A stretch of 40,095 nucleotides of DNA from Cupriavidus campinensis (GTDB taxonomy: Bacteria > Pseudomonadota > Gammaproteobacteria > Burkholderiales > Burkholderiaceae). Where the stretch lies: the NCBI RefSeq assembly GCF_905397395.1, contig NZ_CAJPVH010000049.1, forward strand, positions 1 through 40,095, in the 5' to 3' direction. A program made the translations under genes and the position numbers. Within the stretch, counting starts at the first letter, position 1, and each line of letters opens with the position of its first letter. The notes under the pieces were generated by a model. It was not told the origin of the DNA. It worked only from the letters and a program-made list of their open reading frames with translations, and did no database searches. Of this stretch, positions 8,575 to 15,908 are shown in pieces.

Positions 8575-8838
8575 GTGGCATGCGGGAACTCGTGCGAAGC
8601 GCCATTGATCAGCATCGGCGTCTTGTGCGGCTTCCTGGGCTGGCTAGTCAATATGGTAGGCATCGGGTCCATGGCAGTCCTCATTCTGCTGCCGGTGGTC
8701 CTGTTGTTCGTCATGTGGGCATACATGGCGATTCTGATCTTTGCCGTACCCTGGTTCGGGCACTACTGTCTCCAGGCGCTGGCTGACCTGCGCGCGGAGC
8801 GGGCGACCCCGCTCCCACACGCCATGGACGGGCGCTAG
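8575..8838 (+). pseudogene. Truncated second copy of the EI24-type gene (3' remnant)
   Basis: An open frame of 87 codons from a GTG whose product matches the C-terminal part of the EI24 protein encoded at 6870-7745. The clearest match is WFGHYCLQALADLRAER (residues 60-76) against WFGHFCLRALAELRAER in the intact protein, preceded in both by a hydrophobic stretch containing LLPVVL or FLFPVVL. Only roughly the last 70 residues of the parent are represented, and there is no credible N-terminal half, ribosome site or signal. A short stretch in another frame just upstream (LMGGMRELVRS, about 8568-8600) could be the frame-shifted continuation. Two membrane segments could still be made, so a small expressed protein cannot be excluded, but decay after a duplication around the CinA-like gene is the simpler reading. 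Confidence 0.65.
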
Positions 8839-8851
8839 CTGACGGCTCCCC

Positions 8852-9316
8852 TTACGCCCCGTGCCACGGCAGGTTGCGCTTGCACCAGCCTTCCACGGTC
8901 TTGCGGTGGTATTCCTCGTCGCGGGCGCCTTCGAAGCCTTCCAGCACATCCATCGCATACGAATAGCCGGCCTCGGCCGCCAGCCGGGCCGCGTGCTTCG
9001 AGCGCGCGGCGCTGCGGCACAGGAACAGCACCGGCGCATCGGTCGGGACGCGAGCCTTGAGTTCCTCGATGAAATTCGGGTTTTGCTTGCCGCCGGGGTA
9101 GCTGTTCCATTCCACATGGGCGAATTGCTCGTCCGGCAGGTTCACGCCGCCTACCCAATCCAGTTCAGCCTGCGTGCGTACGTCCACGAGCACAGCCTTC
9201 GGGTCGGCCTGCAGCAGTTCATAGGCTTGCTGCGGGTCCAGCGCGCCGAAGTACGCAAGCTGGTTCTGTTGCTGGCGCGCGTGCGCCGCCTGGAGGAGGT
9301 CGTCTCGGGTAGTCAT
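8852..9316 (-). CDS. Rhodanese-like domain protein
   Basis: A 154-residue single-domain rhodanese, starting at the ATG MTTRDDLLQAA. The domain shows LVDVRTQAELDWVGG at about residues 43-57 and the active-site loop LFLCRSAARSKHAA with catalytic Cys100, followed by YAMDVLEGFEGARDE, typical of rhodanese ends. Such proteins carry sulfur as a cysteine persulfide; the physiological acceptor is unknown. The open frame extends further upstream (to 9499) but that part is not conserved-looking and the ATG at 9316 gives the standard length. It faces the EI24 remnant tail to tail (13 bp apart) and points away from glnA. Confidence 0.87.
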   Translation of the reverse strand: MTTRDDLLQAAHARQQQNQLAYFGALDPQQAYELLQADPKAVLVDVRTQAELDWVGGVNLPDEQFAHVEWNSYPGGKQNPNFIEELKARVPTDAPVLFLCRSAARSKHAARLAAEAGYSYAMDVLEGFEGARDEEYHRKTVEGWCKRNLPWHGA

Positions 9317-9511
9317 CTTCTGTGACGGAGTCAATAAGAGAAGCGGGAGAAAAGCGGGTTCGCTGTGCCGGGGCAACAGCGTTGCCCGGCATCTGGCGCG
9401 GCACTGGGATGTCGCCGCGTTCGGCGCTATTCTAGCGCGCAGCCACGGCCATCCCCGGAAAATCAGTGCTCGCGGCGCGCGCCCGTCTTCGGTGCGCATT
9501 TTGGTGCGACA

Positions 9512-9526
9512 GCACTAAAATAGTGC
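9512..9526 (+). promoter_or_regulatory. NtrC binding site 1 upstream of glnA
   Basis: GCACTAAAATAGTGC is a perfect dyad matching the enteric NtrC consensus GCACYA-N3-TRGTGC at every fixed position. Its centre is 30 bp from that of the second site, close to three helical turns, the arrangement that lets NtrC dimers assemble side by side at the E. coli glnA enhancer. It lies about 220 bp before the predicted sigma-54 start. Confidence 0.75.
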
Positions 9527-9541
9527 GTTTTCTTGCTTCAT

Positions 9542-9556
9542 GCACCGTAATGGTGT
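9542..9556 (+). promoter_or_regulatory. NtrC binding site 2 upstream of glnA
   Basis: GCACCGTAATGGTGT matches GCACYA-N3-TRGTGC with two deviations (G for A in the left half, T for the last C). It sits in phase with site 1 and about 190 bp before the predicted transcription start, a normal enhancer distance for NtrC. Confidence 0.65.
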
Positions 9557-9710
9557 TTGATGAAGTTGCTGCGTGGCGGTGCGCAAGTGGATCGTTAGCC
9601 GCGCCGGCACGGCCCGGTCGAGTTGTATGCAATCCGCGACCCCCGCCACGGTGCGGCGTGACCGATCACTGCACATTTTTCGGGATGGCGAGGGCAAATG
9701 AGGGCGTCGG

Positions 9711-9727
9711 TTGGCATGCTTTCTGCT
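9711..9727 (+). promoter_or_regulatory. Sigma-54 (-24/-12) promoter of glnA
   Basis: TTGGCATGCTTTCTGCT fits the sigma-54 consensus YTGGCACGrNNNTTGCW with the essential GG and GC pairs at the right 10-bp separation and only minor mismatches elsewhere. The transcription start is expected near 9738, about 90 nt before the glnA ATG. Together with the two upstream NtrC sites this makes a complete nitrogen-controlled promoter. Confidence 0.75.
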
Positions 9728-9828
9728 AACATTCCTCGTCCCTTTTGGGGCGGTTCCCGCGAGGGTTTTCCGGGGCCGGACCCAACAATGGCTTTCCCAG
9801 ACTCAGCCCGAATTTCCAGGAGATAGGC

Positions 9829-11244
9829 ATGGCCCACAGCGTTGCAGATGTGATGAAGCTCGTGAAGGAAAACGACGTCAAGTTCGTCGATTTCCGTTTC
9901 ACGGATACCAAAGGCAAGGAGCAACACGTGTCTGTGCCCGTGTCGCACTTCGACGAAGACAAGTTCGAGAGCGGCCACGCCTTCGACGGTTCCTCGATCG
10001 CCGGCTGGAAGGGTATCGAAGCTTCGGACATGCTGCTGATGCCGGATTCGAACACGGCCCACATCGACCCGTTTTACGAAGAACCGACGCTGGTGCTGAC
10101 CTGCGACGTGATCGAGCCGTCGGACGGCAAGGGTTACGACCGCGATCCGCGTTCCATCGCGAAGCGCGCCGAAGCCTACCTGAAGAGCACCGGCCTGGGC
10201 GACACCGCCTTCTTCGGTCCGGAACCTGAATTCTTCATTTTCGACGGCGTGACCTGGAACGTCGACATGCAGGGTTGCTCGGTGAAGATCCATTCCGAGG
10301 AAGCCCCGTGGTCGTCGGGCAAGGAATTCGAGCACGGCAACAGCGGTCACCGTCCGGGCAAGAAGGGCGGCTACTTCCCGGTTGCCCCGATCGACACCTT
10401 CCAGGACATCCGTTCGGAAATGTGCCTGATCCTCGAATCGCTCGGCATTCCCGTTGAAGTCCACCACCACGAAGTGGCTGGCCAGGGCCAGAACGAAATC
10501 GGCACGCGTTTCAGCACGCTGGTACAGCGCGCCGACTGGACCCAGCTCCAGAAGTACGTGATCCAGAACGTGGCGCACACCTACGGCAAGACGGCGACGT
10601 TCATGCCGAAGCCGGTGGTGGGCGACAACGGTTCGGGCATGCACGTGCACCAATCCGTGTGGAAGGACGGCCAGAACCTGTTCGCAGGCAACGGCTACGC
10701 CGGCCTGTCGGAATTTGCGCTGTACTACATCGGCGGCATCATCAAGCACGCCCGCGCCCTGAACGCGCTGACCAACCCGGGCACGAACTCGTACAAGCGT
10801 CTGGTGCCGGGCTTCGAAGCCCCGGTCAAGCTGGCTTACTCGGCCCGCAACCGTTCGGCCTCGATCCGCATTCCGTACGTGGCGAACCCGAAGGGCCGCC
10901 GTATCGAAACGCGCTTCCCGGATCCGCTGATGAACCCGTACCTGGGCTTCTCGGCGCTGCTGATGGCCGGCCTGGACGGCGTGATGAACAAGATCCACCC
11001 GGGCGAAGCTGCCGACAAGAACCTGTACGACCTGCCGCCGGAAGAGGATGCAAAGATCCCGACCGTCTGCTCGAGCCTCGACCAGGCCCTGGAATACCTC
11101 GACAACGACCGTGAGTTCCTGACCCGCGGCGGTGTGTTCTCCAACTCCATGCTCGATGCCTACATCGAACTGAAGATGGAAGAAGTCACGCGTTTCCGCA
11201 TGACGACGCACCCGATCGAGTTCGAGATGTACTACTCGCTGTAA
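9829..11244 (+). CDS. glnA: Glutamine synthetase type I
   Basis: Makes glutamine from glutamate, ammonia and ATP, the entry point of ammonium into metabolism. The product has 471 residues, the usual length for dodecameric GSI-beta. The start is the ATG at 9829, with AGGAGA eight bases upstream; the open frame runs further upstream only by chance. Signatures include AFDGSSIAGW near residue 50, the metal and ATP-site segment FFGPEPEFFIFD near 125-137, and the adenylylation loop NLYDLPPEE with Tyr400, the target of GlnE in this class. Expression should rise under nitrogen limitation from the sigma-54 promoter and NtrC sites upstream. A factor-independent terminator follows, separating it from the ntrBC genes. 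Confidence 0.97.
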   Translation: MAHSVADVMKLVKENDVKFVDFRFTDTKGKEQHVSVPVSHFDEDKFESGHAFDGSSIAGWKGIEASDMLLMPDSNTAHIDPFYEEPTLVLTCDVIEPSDGKGYDRDPRSIAKRAEAYLKSTGLGDTAFFGPEPEFFIFDGVTWNVDMQGCSVKIHSEEAPWSSGKEFEHGNSGHRPGKKGGYFPVAPIDTFQDIRSEMCLILESLGIPVEVHHHEVAGQGQNEIGTRFSTLVQRADWTQLQKYVIQNVAHTYGKTATFMPKPVVGDNGSGMHVHQSVWKDGQNLFAGNGYAGLSEFALYYIGGIIKHARALNALTNPGTNSYKRLVPGFEAPVKLAYSARNRSASIRIPYVANPKGRRIETRFPDPLMNPYLGFSALLMAGLDGVMNKIHPGEAADKNLYDLPPEEDAKIPTVCSSLDQALEYLDNDREFLTRGGVFSNSMLDAYIELKMEEVTRFRMTTHPIEFEMYYSL

Positions 11245-11290
11245 TCGCGTCCGGTTGCCAGGTTGTCACCGGGCAACAGTTGCACCAGGA

Positions 11291-11321
11291 AGGGGCGGCT
11301 TCGGCTGTCCCTTTTTGTTTT
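11291..11321 (+). terminator. Rho-independent terminator of glnA
   Basis: A 9-bp stem AGGGGCGGC / GCTGTCCCT (with G-U pairs) closed by a TTCG tetraloop and followed by TTTTTGTTTT, 47 bp after the glnA stop. This is a canonical intrinsic terminator and isolates the strongly expressed glnA from the genes that follow. Confidence 0.85.
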
Positions 11322-11344
11322 GCGGGCGGGTTGATCGCTAGAAT
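11315..11344 (+). promoter_or_regulatory. Sigma-70-type promoter of the DUF4124-ntrB-ntrC operon
   Basis: TTGTTT (11315-11320) and TAGAAT (11339-11344) are separated by 18 bp and lie 22 bp before the ATG at 11366. The -35 overlaps the T-tract of the glnA terminator. A basal promoter here would keep NtrB and NtrC present independently of glnA read-through. Confidence 0.45.
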
Positions 11345-11365
11345 GGGGCTCCTTTCCTAACCTTC

Positions 11366-11974
11366 ATGCCGATGTTCATGAACGCGATGTCAAACAAGGT
11401 CATGCGCAGCCGCCAAGGCGGACTGTCGCTCCAGGGTTCATACCGGGTGACGCACCAGATCCGGGTGGGATTCCCCATTCTGGTGATGGCCATGGCGCTG
11501 GGGCTTGGCGCCTGGAGCCGGCCCGCGCCGGCGCAGTCATCGGATGTCTATATGTGCAAGGGCCCGAACGGCGTGCCCGAGTACCGCAACGGCAATCCGG
11601 GCGGTAGCAAGGACTGCAGGAAGCTGAGCTTGCCTGACGTGATCACGGTGCCGGGCACGCGCACTGCCAGCTCGGGCGGCGGCAAGTCGGCCGCGCCAGC
11701 GGCGTCTCCTGCGGCCTTCCCGCGTGTGGACAGCGCTACGCAGAAGAACCGCGACGGCGAGCGCCGCGCGGTGCTGGAGCAGGAACTCCAGAGCGAGGAA
11801 GCCAAGCTGGCCGGGCTGCGCGCCGAGTACAACAACGGCGAGCCCGAGCGCCAGGGCAACGAGCGCAATTATCAGAAATATCTCGATCGCACGGCGCGCC
11901 TGCGTGACGACGTCGCGCGCAGCGAGGCCAACGCCGCCTCCCTGCGCCGTGAGCTATCGAACCTGAAGGAATAG
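11366..11974 (+). CDS. DUF4124 domain-containing protein, probably exported
   Basis: A 202-residue protein of unknown function. A hydrophobic, signal-peptide-like stretch (VGFPILVMAMALGLGAWSR, about residues 34-52) is followed by APAQS and then a short DUF4124-type segment with DVYMCKGPNGVPEYRN and a second cysteine (KDCRKL). The C-terminal half, from about residue 125, is charged and heptad-like (VLEQELQSEEAKLAGLRAEY and on), suggesting a coiled coil. The start is uncertain: the first ATG leaves an unusually long N-terminus before the hydrophobic segment, and the ATG at 11402, with AAGG just before it, is an alternative. The stop is 4 bp from the ntrB start, so it is in an operon with ntrB and ntrC. 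Confidence 0.72.
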   Translation: MPMFMNAMSNKVMRSRQGGLSLQGSYRVTHQIRVGFPILVMAMALGLGAWSRPAPAQSSDVYMCKGPNGVPEYRNGNPGGSKDCRKLSLPDVITVPGTRTASSGGGKSAAPAASPAAFPRVDSATQKNRDGERRAVLEQELQSEEAKLAGLRAEYNNGEPERQGNERNYQKYLDRTARLRDDVARSEANAASLRRELSNLKE

Positions 11975-11978
11975 TGAA

Positions 11979-13124
11979 ATGGCCATGGGTCGCCTGATTC
12001 GCGGAGTGTCGCGCAAAGTCACCGGAGCAGACCGCAAGGCGGAAGCCGAGATCCTGCCGTTGGGCGACGCGGCGTTCCACCCCGGCCTGGACGTGGTGGC
12101 CAACCCGGTGCTGCTGGTGCGCCAGCCGGGGCTGCAGGTCGTCTACGCGAATCCGGCCGCCGAGGCCAGCTTTGCGCTGTCCCGCCGGGCGATGGTGGAG
12201 TTGACGCTGCCAGACCTCTTCGGCCAGATCGATGAGCTGGACAGCATGATCGAGACGGTGATCGCGCGGCAGGTCGACGTGCGGCGCCAGGACCTCGTGC
12301 TGCGCCCGCCGCTGCAGGAGCCGCTGCATGCCCACGTCGTGATCGGGGCGATCGAAGGTCATGCCAATACGGTCCTGGTTGAGATTCTTCTGAACGAGCA
12401 GAAGGTGCGCAGCGACCGCGAGGAGCGCATCCTCGACCTGACCTCGGCCAACAAGGAACTGATCCGCAACCTGGCCCACGAGATCAAGAATCCGCTCGGG
12501 GGCATCCGTGGCGCGGCCCAGTTGCTGGAGTTCGAGTTGCCCGAACGATCCCTGCGCGAGTACACGCAGGTCATCATCAAGGAATCGGACCGCCTGCAAA
12601 CGCTGGTGGACCGGCTGCTGGAGCCGCACCGGCACCCGCATATCGTCTCGGACCTCAATATCCACGAGGTCCTGGAGCGGGTGCGCTCGGTGGTGCTGGC
12701 CGAATTCCCGAACGGGCTGGACATCGTGCGCGACTACGACGCGAGCCTGCCCGACCTGCGCGGCGACATGGAGCAACTGATCCAGGCCGTGCTGAACATC
12801 GTGCACAACGCTGCCCAGGCGCTGCACGAGCGCATCGCGCGTGGCGATGCCCAGATCGTATTGCGGACGCGGGTGGCGCGGCAGGTGACGATTGCCAAGC
12901 GATTGTTCAAGCTGGCATTGGACTTGCATGTCATCGATAACGGCCCGGGCATCCCCGAGGACATCCGCGAACGCATCTTCTATCCATTGGTATCGGGCAG
13001 GGACGGCGGCAGCGGACTCGGTCTCACACTCGCTCAAACCTTCGTGCAGCAGCACGAGGGCTTGATCGAATGCGAGAGCCGGCCGGGCTGTACCGACTTC
13101 CGTATCCTGCTGCCGCTGCACTGA
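11979..13124 (+). CDS. glnL: Nitrogen regulation sensor histidine kinase NtrB
   Basis: A 381-residue cytoplasmic two-component sensor kinase/phosphatase that controls NtrC according to PII (GlnB/GlnK) signals. An N-terminal PAS-type region (about 30-140, with VVANPVLLVRQPGLQVVYAN) leads to the DHp helix with RNLAHEIKNPLGG and phospho-acceptor His167. The ATPase domain shows the N box NIVHNAAQAL and the G boxes VIDNGPGIPE and GGSGLGLTLAQ. No transmembrane segment is present, as expected for NtrB. It has a GAAGGA ribosome site and lies between the DUF4124 gene and ntrC. Confidence 0.96.
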   Translation: MAMGRLIRGVSRKVTGADRKAEAEILPLGDAAFHPGLDVVANPVLLVRQPGLQVVYANPAAEASFALSRRAMVELTLPDLFGQIDELDSMIETVIARQVDVRRQDLVLRPPLQEPLHAHVVIGAIEGHANTVLVEILLNEQKVRSDREERILDLTSANKELIRNLAHEIKNPLGGIRGAAQLLEFELPERSLREYTQVIIKESDRLQTLVDRLLEPHRHPHIVSDLNIHEVLERVRSVVLAEFPNGLDIVRDYDASLPDLRGDMEQLIQAVLNIVHNAAQALHERIARGDAQIVLRTRVARQVTIAKRLFKLALDLHVIDNGPGIPEDIRERIFYPLVSGRDGGSGLGLTLAQTFVQQHEGLIECESRPGCTDFRILLPLH

Positions 13125-13209
13125 CACCCCACGCCTTCTGACCGGCCAGGATGTGCGAGCGGTGCGGGACCTGCCTGAGTGGGAATATGGCGGGACAACG
13201 GGAGACCAC

Positions 13210-14811
13210 ATGACACCGAGCAGACAAGCGACGCACATGAAGCCGATCTGGATAGTCGACGACGATCAATCAATCCGCTGGGTCCTCGAGAAGGCCCTTG
13301 CCCGTGAAAGCCTGCTCTCTCGCAGTTTTACCAATGTCCGCGACGTGCTCGCGGCGCTGGAGGATGACGAGCCACAGGTCCTGATTTCCGATATCCGCAT
13401 GCCTGGCGGCTCGGGCCTGGACCTGCTGCAGGCCATCAAGGCGCGGCACCCCGGCCTGCCGGTCATCGTGATGACCGCGTATTCCGATCTGGACAGCGCC
13501 GTGGCGGCCTTCCAGGGTGGCGCCTTCGAATACCTGGCCAAGCCATTCGATGTTGACAAGGCCGTCGAACTGATCCGGCGCGCGCTCGAAGAGAGCCTGC
13601 GCGAGGAGGAAATGGACGATCGGCTAGTCGACGCGCCCGAGATCCTCGGCCAGGCGCCGGCGATGCAGGACGTGTTCCGCGCCATCGGCCGCCTGTCGCA
13701 GTCGAACGTGACGGTGATGATTACCGGCGAGTCCGGTACCGGCAAGGAGCTCGTCGCCCGGGCCCTGCACAAGCACAGCCCGCGCGCCAACGGGCCATTT
13801 ATCGCGCTCAACACGGCGGCGATTCCGAAGGACCTGCTGGAATCCGAGCTGTTCGGCCACGAGCGCGGCGCGTTCACGGGTGCGCAGACGATGCGGCGCG
13901 GCCGCTTCGAGCAAGCCGAGGGCGGCACGCTGTTCCTCGACGAAATCGGCGATATGCCATTCGATCTGCAAACGCGGCTGTTGCGCGTGCTGTCGGACGG
14001 CAACTTCTATCGCGTGGGTGGCCACAACCCGTTGCGCGCCAATGTGCGCGTGATCGCGGCCACGCACCAGAACCTCGAGACGCGCGTGAAGGAGGGGCTG
14101 TTCCGTGAGGACTTGTTCCACCGCCTGAACGTCATTCGTCTGCGGCTGCCGCCGCTGCGCGAGCGGCCCGAGGACATCACGCTGCTGGCGCGCCATTTCC
14201 TGCAGAAGAGTGCCAAGGAGCTTGGCGTGGAACCCAAGCGCATGTCCGACGAGGCGCTGGCCTACGTCAGCACGCTACCGTTCCCGGGCAACGTGAGACA
14301 GCTTGAGAACCTGTGCAACTGGCTGACCGTGATGGCGCCGGCGCAGACCATCGAAGTCAAGGATATGCCACGCGAGATGATCGGCACGTCCCAGGCGGAA
14401 AGTACCGGTTCGTCGATGCGCGCGCCGGGTGGCGAGCCGCGCATGGCGGGTGGCGACTATGACGCGATCGAGACGTCGGACTACGGCATGGGCACGCCGG
14501 CAGGCGAGGGCGACACGATGGTCGCCACACGTCCGCCGATGACCGCCACGGCGCCAGGCATGGCGTCCGCACCGGCCTTCGCAGGCAATGCGGTATCCGC
14601 GAGCTGGGAATCGCTGCTGGCCGGCGAGGCCAAGTCGATGCTGGAAGCCGGCCAACCCGAGGTCATGGATGTGCTGACGCGGCGCTTCGAGAAAGCTGTG
14701 CTCGAAGCCGCGCTGGGCGTCACACGCGGGCGTCGCGTGGAAGCGGCCACCCGGCTTGGGATTGGACGGAATACGATTACCCGCAAGTTGCAGGAGCTGG
14801 GATTCGATTGA
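13210..14811 (+). CDS. glnG: Nitrogen regulation response regulator NtrC
   Basis: A 533-residue sigma-54 enhancer-binding activator. The receiver domain has the acidic pair VDDD and phospho-acceptor Asp61 in ISDIRMPGG. The AAA+ domain has Walker A GESGTGKE (173-180), the sigma-54 contact loop GAFTGA (220-225), and Walker B TLFLDEIGDM. The C-terminal Fis-type helix-turn-helix includes GIGRNTITRKLQELG. The start at 13210 has GGGAG six bases upstream; the ATG at 13237 (MKPIWIVDDDQ) is the alternative. The protein is longer than enteric NtrC (about 470 residues) because of a Met/Thr/Pro/Gly-rich linker of roughly 80 residues between the AAA+ and DNA-binding domains. Its predicted target sites are in front of glnA in this same window. 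Confidence 0.96.
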   Translation: MTPSRQATHMKPIWIVDDDQSIRWVLEKALARESLLSRSFTNVRDVLAALEDDEPQVLISDIRMPGGSGLDLLQAIKARHPGLPVIVMTAYSDLDSAVAAFQGGAFEYLAKPFDVDKAVELIRRALEESLREEEMDDRLVDAPEILGQAPAMQDVFRAIGRLSQSNVTVMITGESGTGKELVARALHKHSPRANGPFIALNTAAIPKDLLESELFGHERGAFTGAQTMRRGRFEQAEGGTLFLDEIGDMPFDLQTRLLRVLSDGNFYRVGGHNPLRANVRVIAATHQNLETRVKEGLFREDLFHRLNVIRLRLPPLRERPEDITLLARHFLQKSAKELGVEPKRMSDEALAYVSTLPFPGNVRQLENLCNWLTVMAPAQTIEVKDMPREMIGTSQAESTGSSMRAPGGEPRMAGGDYDAIETSDYGMGTPAGEGDTMVATRPPMTATAPGMASAPAFAGNAVSASWESLLAGEAKSMLEAGQPEVMDVLTRRFEKAVLEAALGVTRGRRVEAATRLGIGRNTITRKLQELGFD

Positions 14812-14832
14812 TGTCCCGCAGTTGAGACGTCT

Positions 14833-14860
14833 CTCTCCTCTCCCGCTGCGGGGAGGAGAG
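14833..14860. terminator. GC-rich palindrome between convergent genes, likely bidirectional terminator
   Basis: CTCTCCTCTCC pairs with GGGGAGGAGAG over 11 bp (one G-T pair) around a six-base loop. It lies in the 63-bp gap where ntrC and the HAD gene converge. It lacks a T-run on either strand, so it may instead be a dispersed REP-like palindrome of the pyrimidine-rich CTCTCCCGC type; either way it probably marks the end of both transcripts. Confidence 0.55.
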
Positions 14861-14874
14861 AAGCAAGAACAGTC

Positions 14875-15681
14875 TCAGCCGTTGCCGCGTACCGCCAACA
14901 GGCGCTCCGCCATCTCGGCGAAGCCTTCACCGCCGGCTGCCTCCGTGACGTAGGCCGGCGCCACCGGCAACTGATCCAGAATCTCCCGCACGTTCGCCAC
15001 GCCCACCGACAACGGGAAGTGGCCGAACATCGCCGCATCATTGGCCGAATCGCCAATGAACAGCCATTCGTCGCGCGCGGCGTCGACGTCATCCCCCAGC
15101 AGCTCCTGCACGCAAAGCCGGCTCATTGATAGCTTGTCATGGTCGCCGAACCAGCCGTTCACATGGATCGAGCTGACCGTGGCCGTCATGCCGGCCTCGC
15201 GCATCAGCGCGGCAATCCGGTCCACCGCCGGCTGGGGCAGGGGTGCCACGTCCTCGGCATGGTCGATGGCAAGATCCGCCGCGTGCCATGCCTGATCCGA
15301 TGCCAGCGCGCAGCCCGGCACTTCCCGCAAGATCCGCTCGCCAAGTGCGTGGATCTTCTTAAGATTGCTGGCGCGTGTCTGCGCATCGTCGAGGAAGCGC
15401 GTGATCAGCTTGTTATCGCGCAAATGTGAGAAGAAGGCGCCATTTTCGCCGATGATGGCATCGACCGGCCAGAGCCGGACGAGGATCTCAGCCCACGCAA
15501 TGCAGCGCCCTGTAACGGGTACGACATGTAGCCCGGCCCGGGCCAGCCGGTCCAGTGCGAGATAGGTGGGGGCTGGCAGTCGTCCATCGGTCGTCAGGGT
15601 GCCGTCGATGTCGGTCAGGATGCCGCGTACGCGGCGCAGGGCGGCGTCCGGCAAGGTGGCGAAGGGTTTCATCGTGCTCAT
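14875..15681 (-). CDS. HAD-superfamily (Cof/IIB-type) hydrolase
   Basis: A 268-residue haloacid dehalogenase-type phosphatase. Motif I is LTDIDGTLTTDG near residue 25 (nucleophile and acid-base aspartates), motif II the threonine of VPVTGRC, and motif IV GDSANDAAMF near 215, with a large C2-type cap between. This pattern fits the IIB subclass that dephosphorylates sugar phosphates and related molecules; the substrate is unknown. Start codons at 15681 (MSTMKPF) and 15672 (MKPF) are both possible. A -10-like TACAAT lies only nine bases before the first ATG, so the message could have almost no leader. It converges with ntrC and diverges from ugpB. Confidence 0.85.
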   Translation of the reverse strand: MSTMKPFATLPDAALRRVRGILTDIDGTLTTDGRLPAPTYLALDRLARAGLHVVPVTGRCIAWAEILVRLWPVDAIIGENGAFFSHLRDNKLITRFLDDAQTRASNLKKIHALGERILREVPGCALASDQAWHAADLAIDHAEDVAPLPQPAVDRIAALMREAGMTATVSSIHVNGWFGDHDKLSMSRLCVQELLGDDVDAARDEWLFIGDSANDAAMFGHFPLSVGVANVREILDQLPVAPAYVTEAAGGEGFAEMAERLLAVRGNG

Positions 15682-15841
15682 GGGCGAGAATTGTACGCAA
15701 ACGTCCCCCGGCGCGGCACAGCCGATTGTGTGACATCAATGTGTCGTCAAAATGCAGCAATATTCGCACCGCAAGGCGGGTTTGCCCGGTTTGCGGCGAG
15801 GTGCGACGGGCGTAACATGCCGCTGTCACAAAAAATGCATA

Positions 15842-15884
15842 CAGTCGGTCGCTTTTTCGCGTTTCTTGCCCATTTGCCCGACTG
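15842..15884 (+). promoter_or_regulatory. Inverted repeat in the ugpB leader
   Basis: CAGTCGG (15842-15848) and CCGACTG (15878-15884) are exact inverted repeats separated by 29 bp, ending about 24 bp before the ugpB start and just ahead of its ribosome site CAGGAGAG. They could form an mRNA hairpin or a protein site. Just upstream, CTGTCAC (15823-15829) resembles half of a Pho box, but a second half is poor. No firm regulator can be named. Confidence 0.3.
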
Positions 15885-15908
15885 ATAACAGCCTCAGGAG
15901 AGAAGTCC

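Larger units (their letters stand above)
9317..9828. other. Intergenic control region between rhodanese gene and glnA
   Basis: About 510 bp with no convincing gene. The left part should hold the rhodanese promoter; a -10-like TAGAAT is present on the reverse strand at 9429-9434 but without a clear -35. The right part holds two NtrC-type sites and a sigma-54 promoter for glnA, listed separately. The leader of the glnA mRNA would be about 90 nt. Confidence 0.7.

Noticed and set aside
8606..8620. FNR-like TTGATCAGCATCGG inside the EI24 remnant
   Set aside because: The second half site is incomplete and it lies within former coding sequence with no promoter or target gene downstream.
15820..15850. 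Pho box before ugpB
   Set aside because: CTGTCAC fits one half of the PhoB site, but the second half 11 bp on matches only three of seven positions; phosphate control remains possible but is not shown by the sequence.
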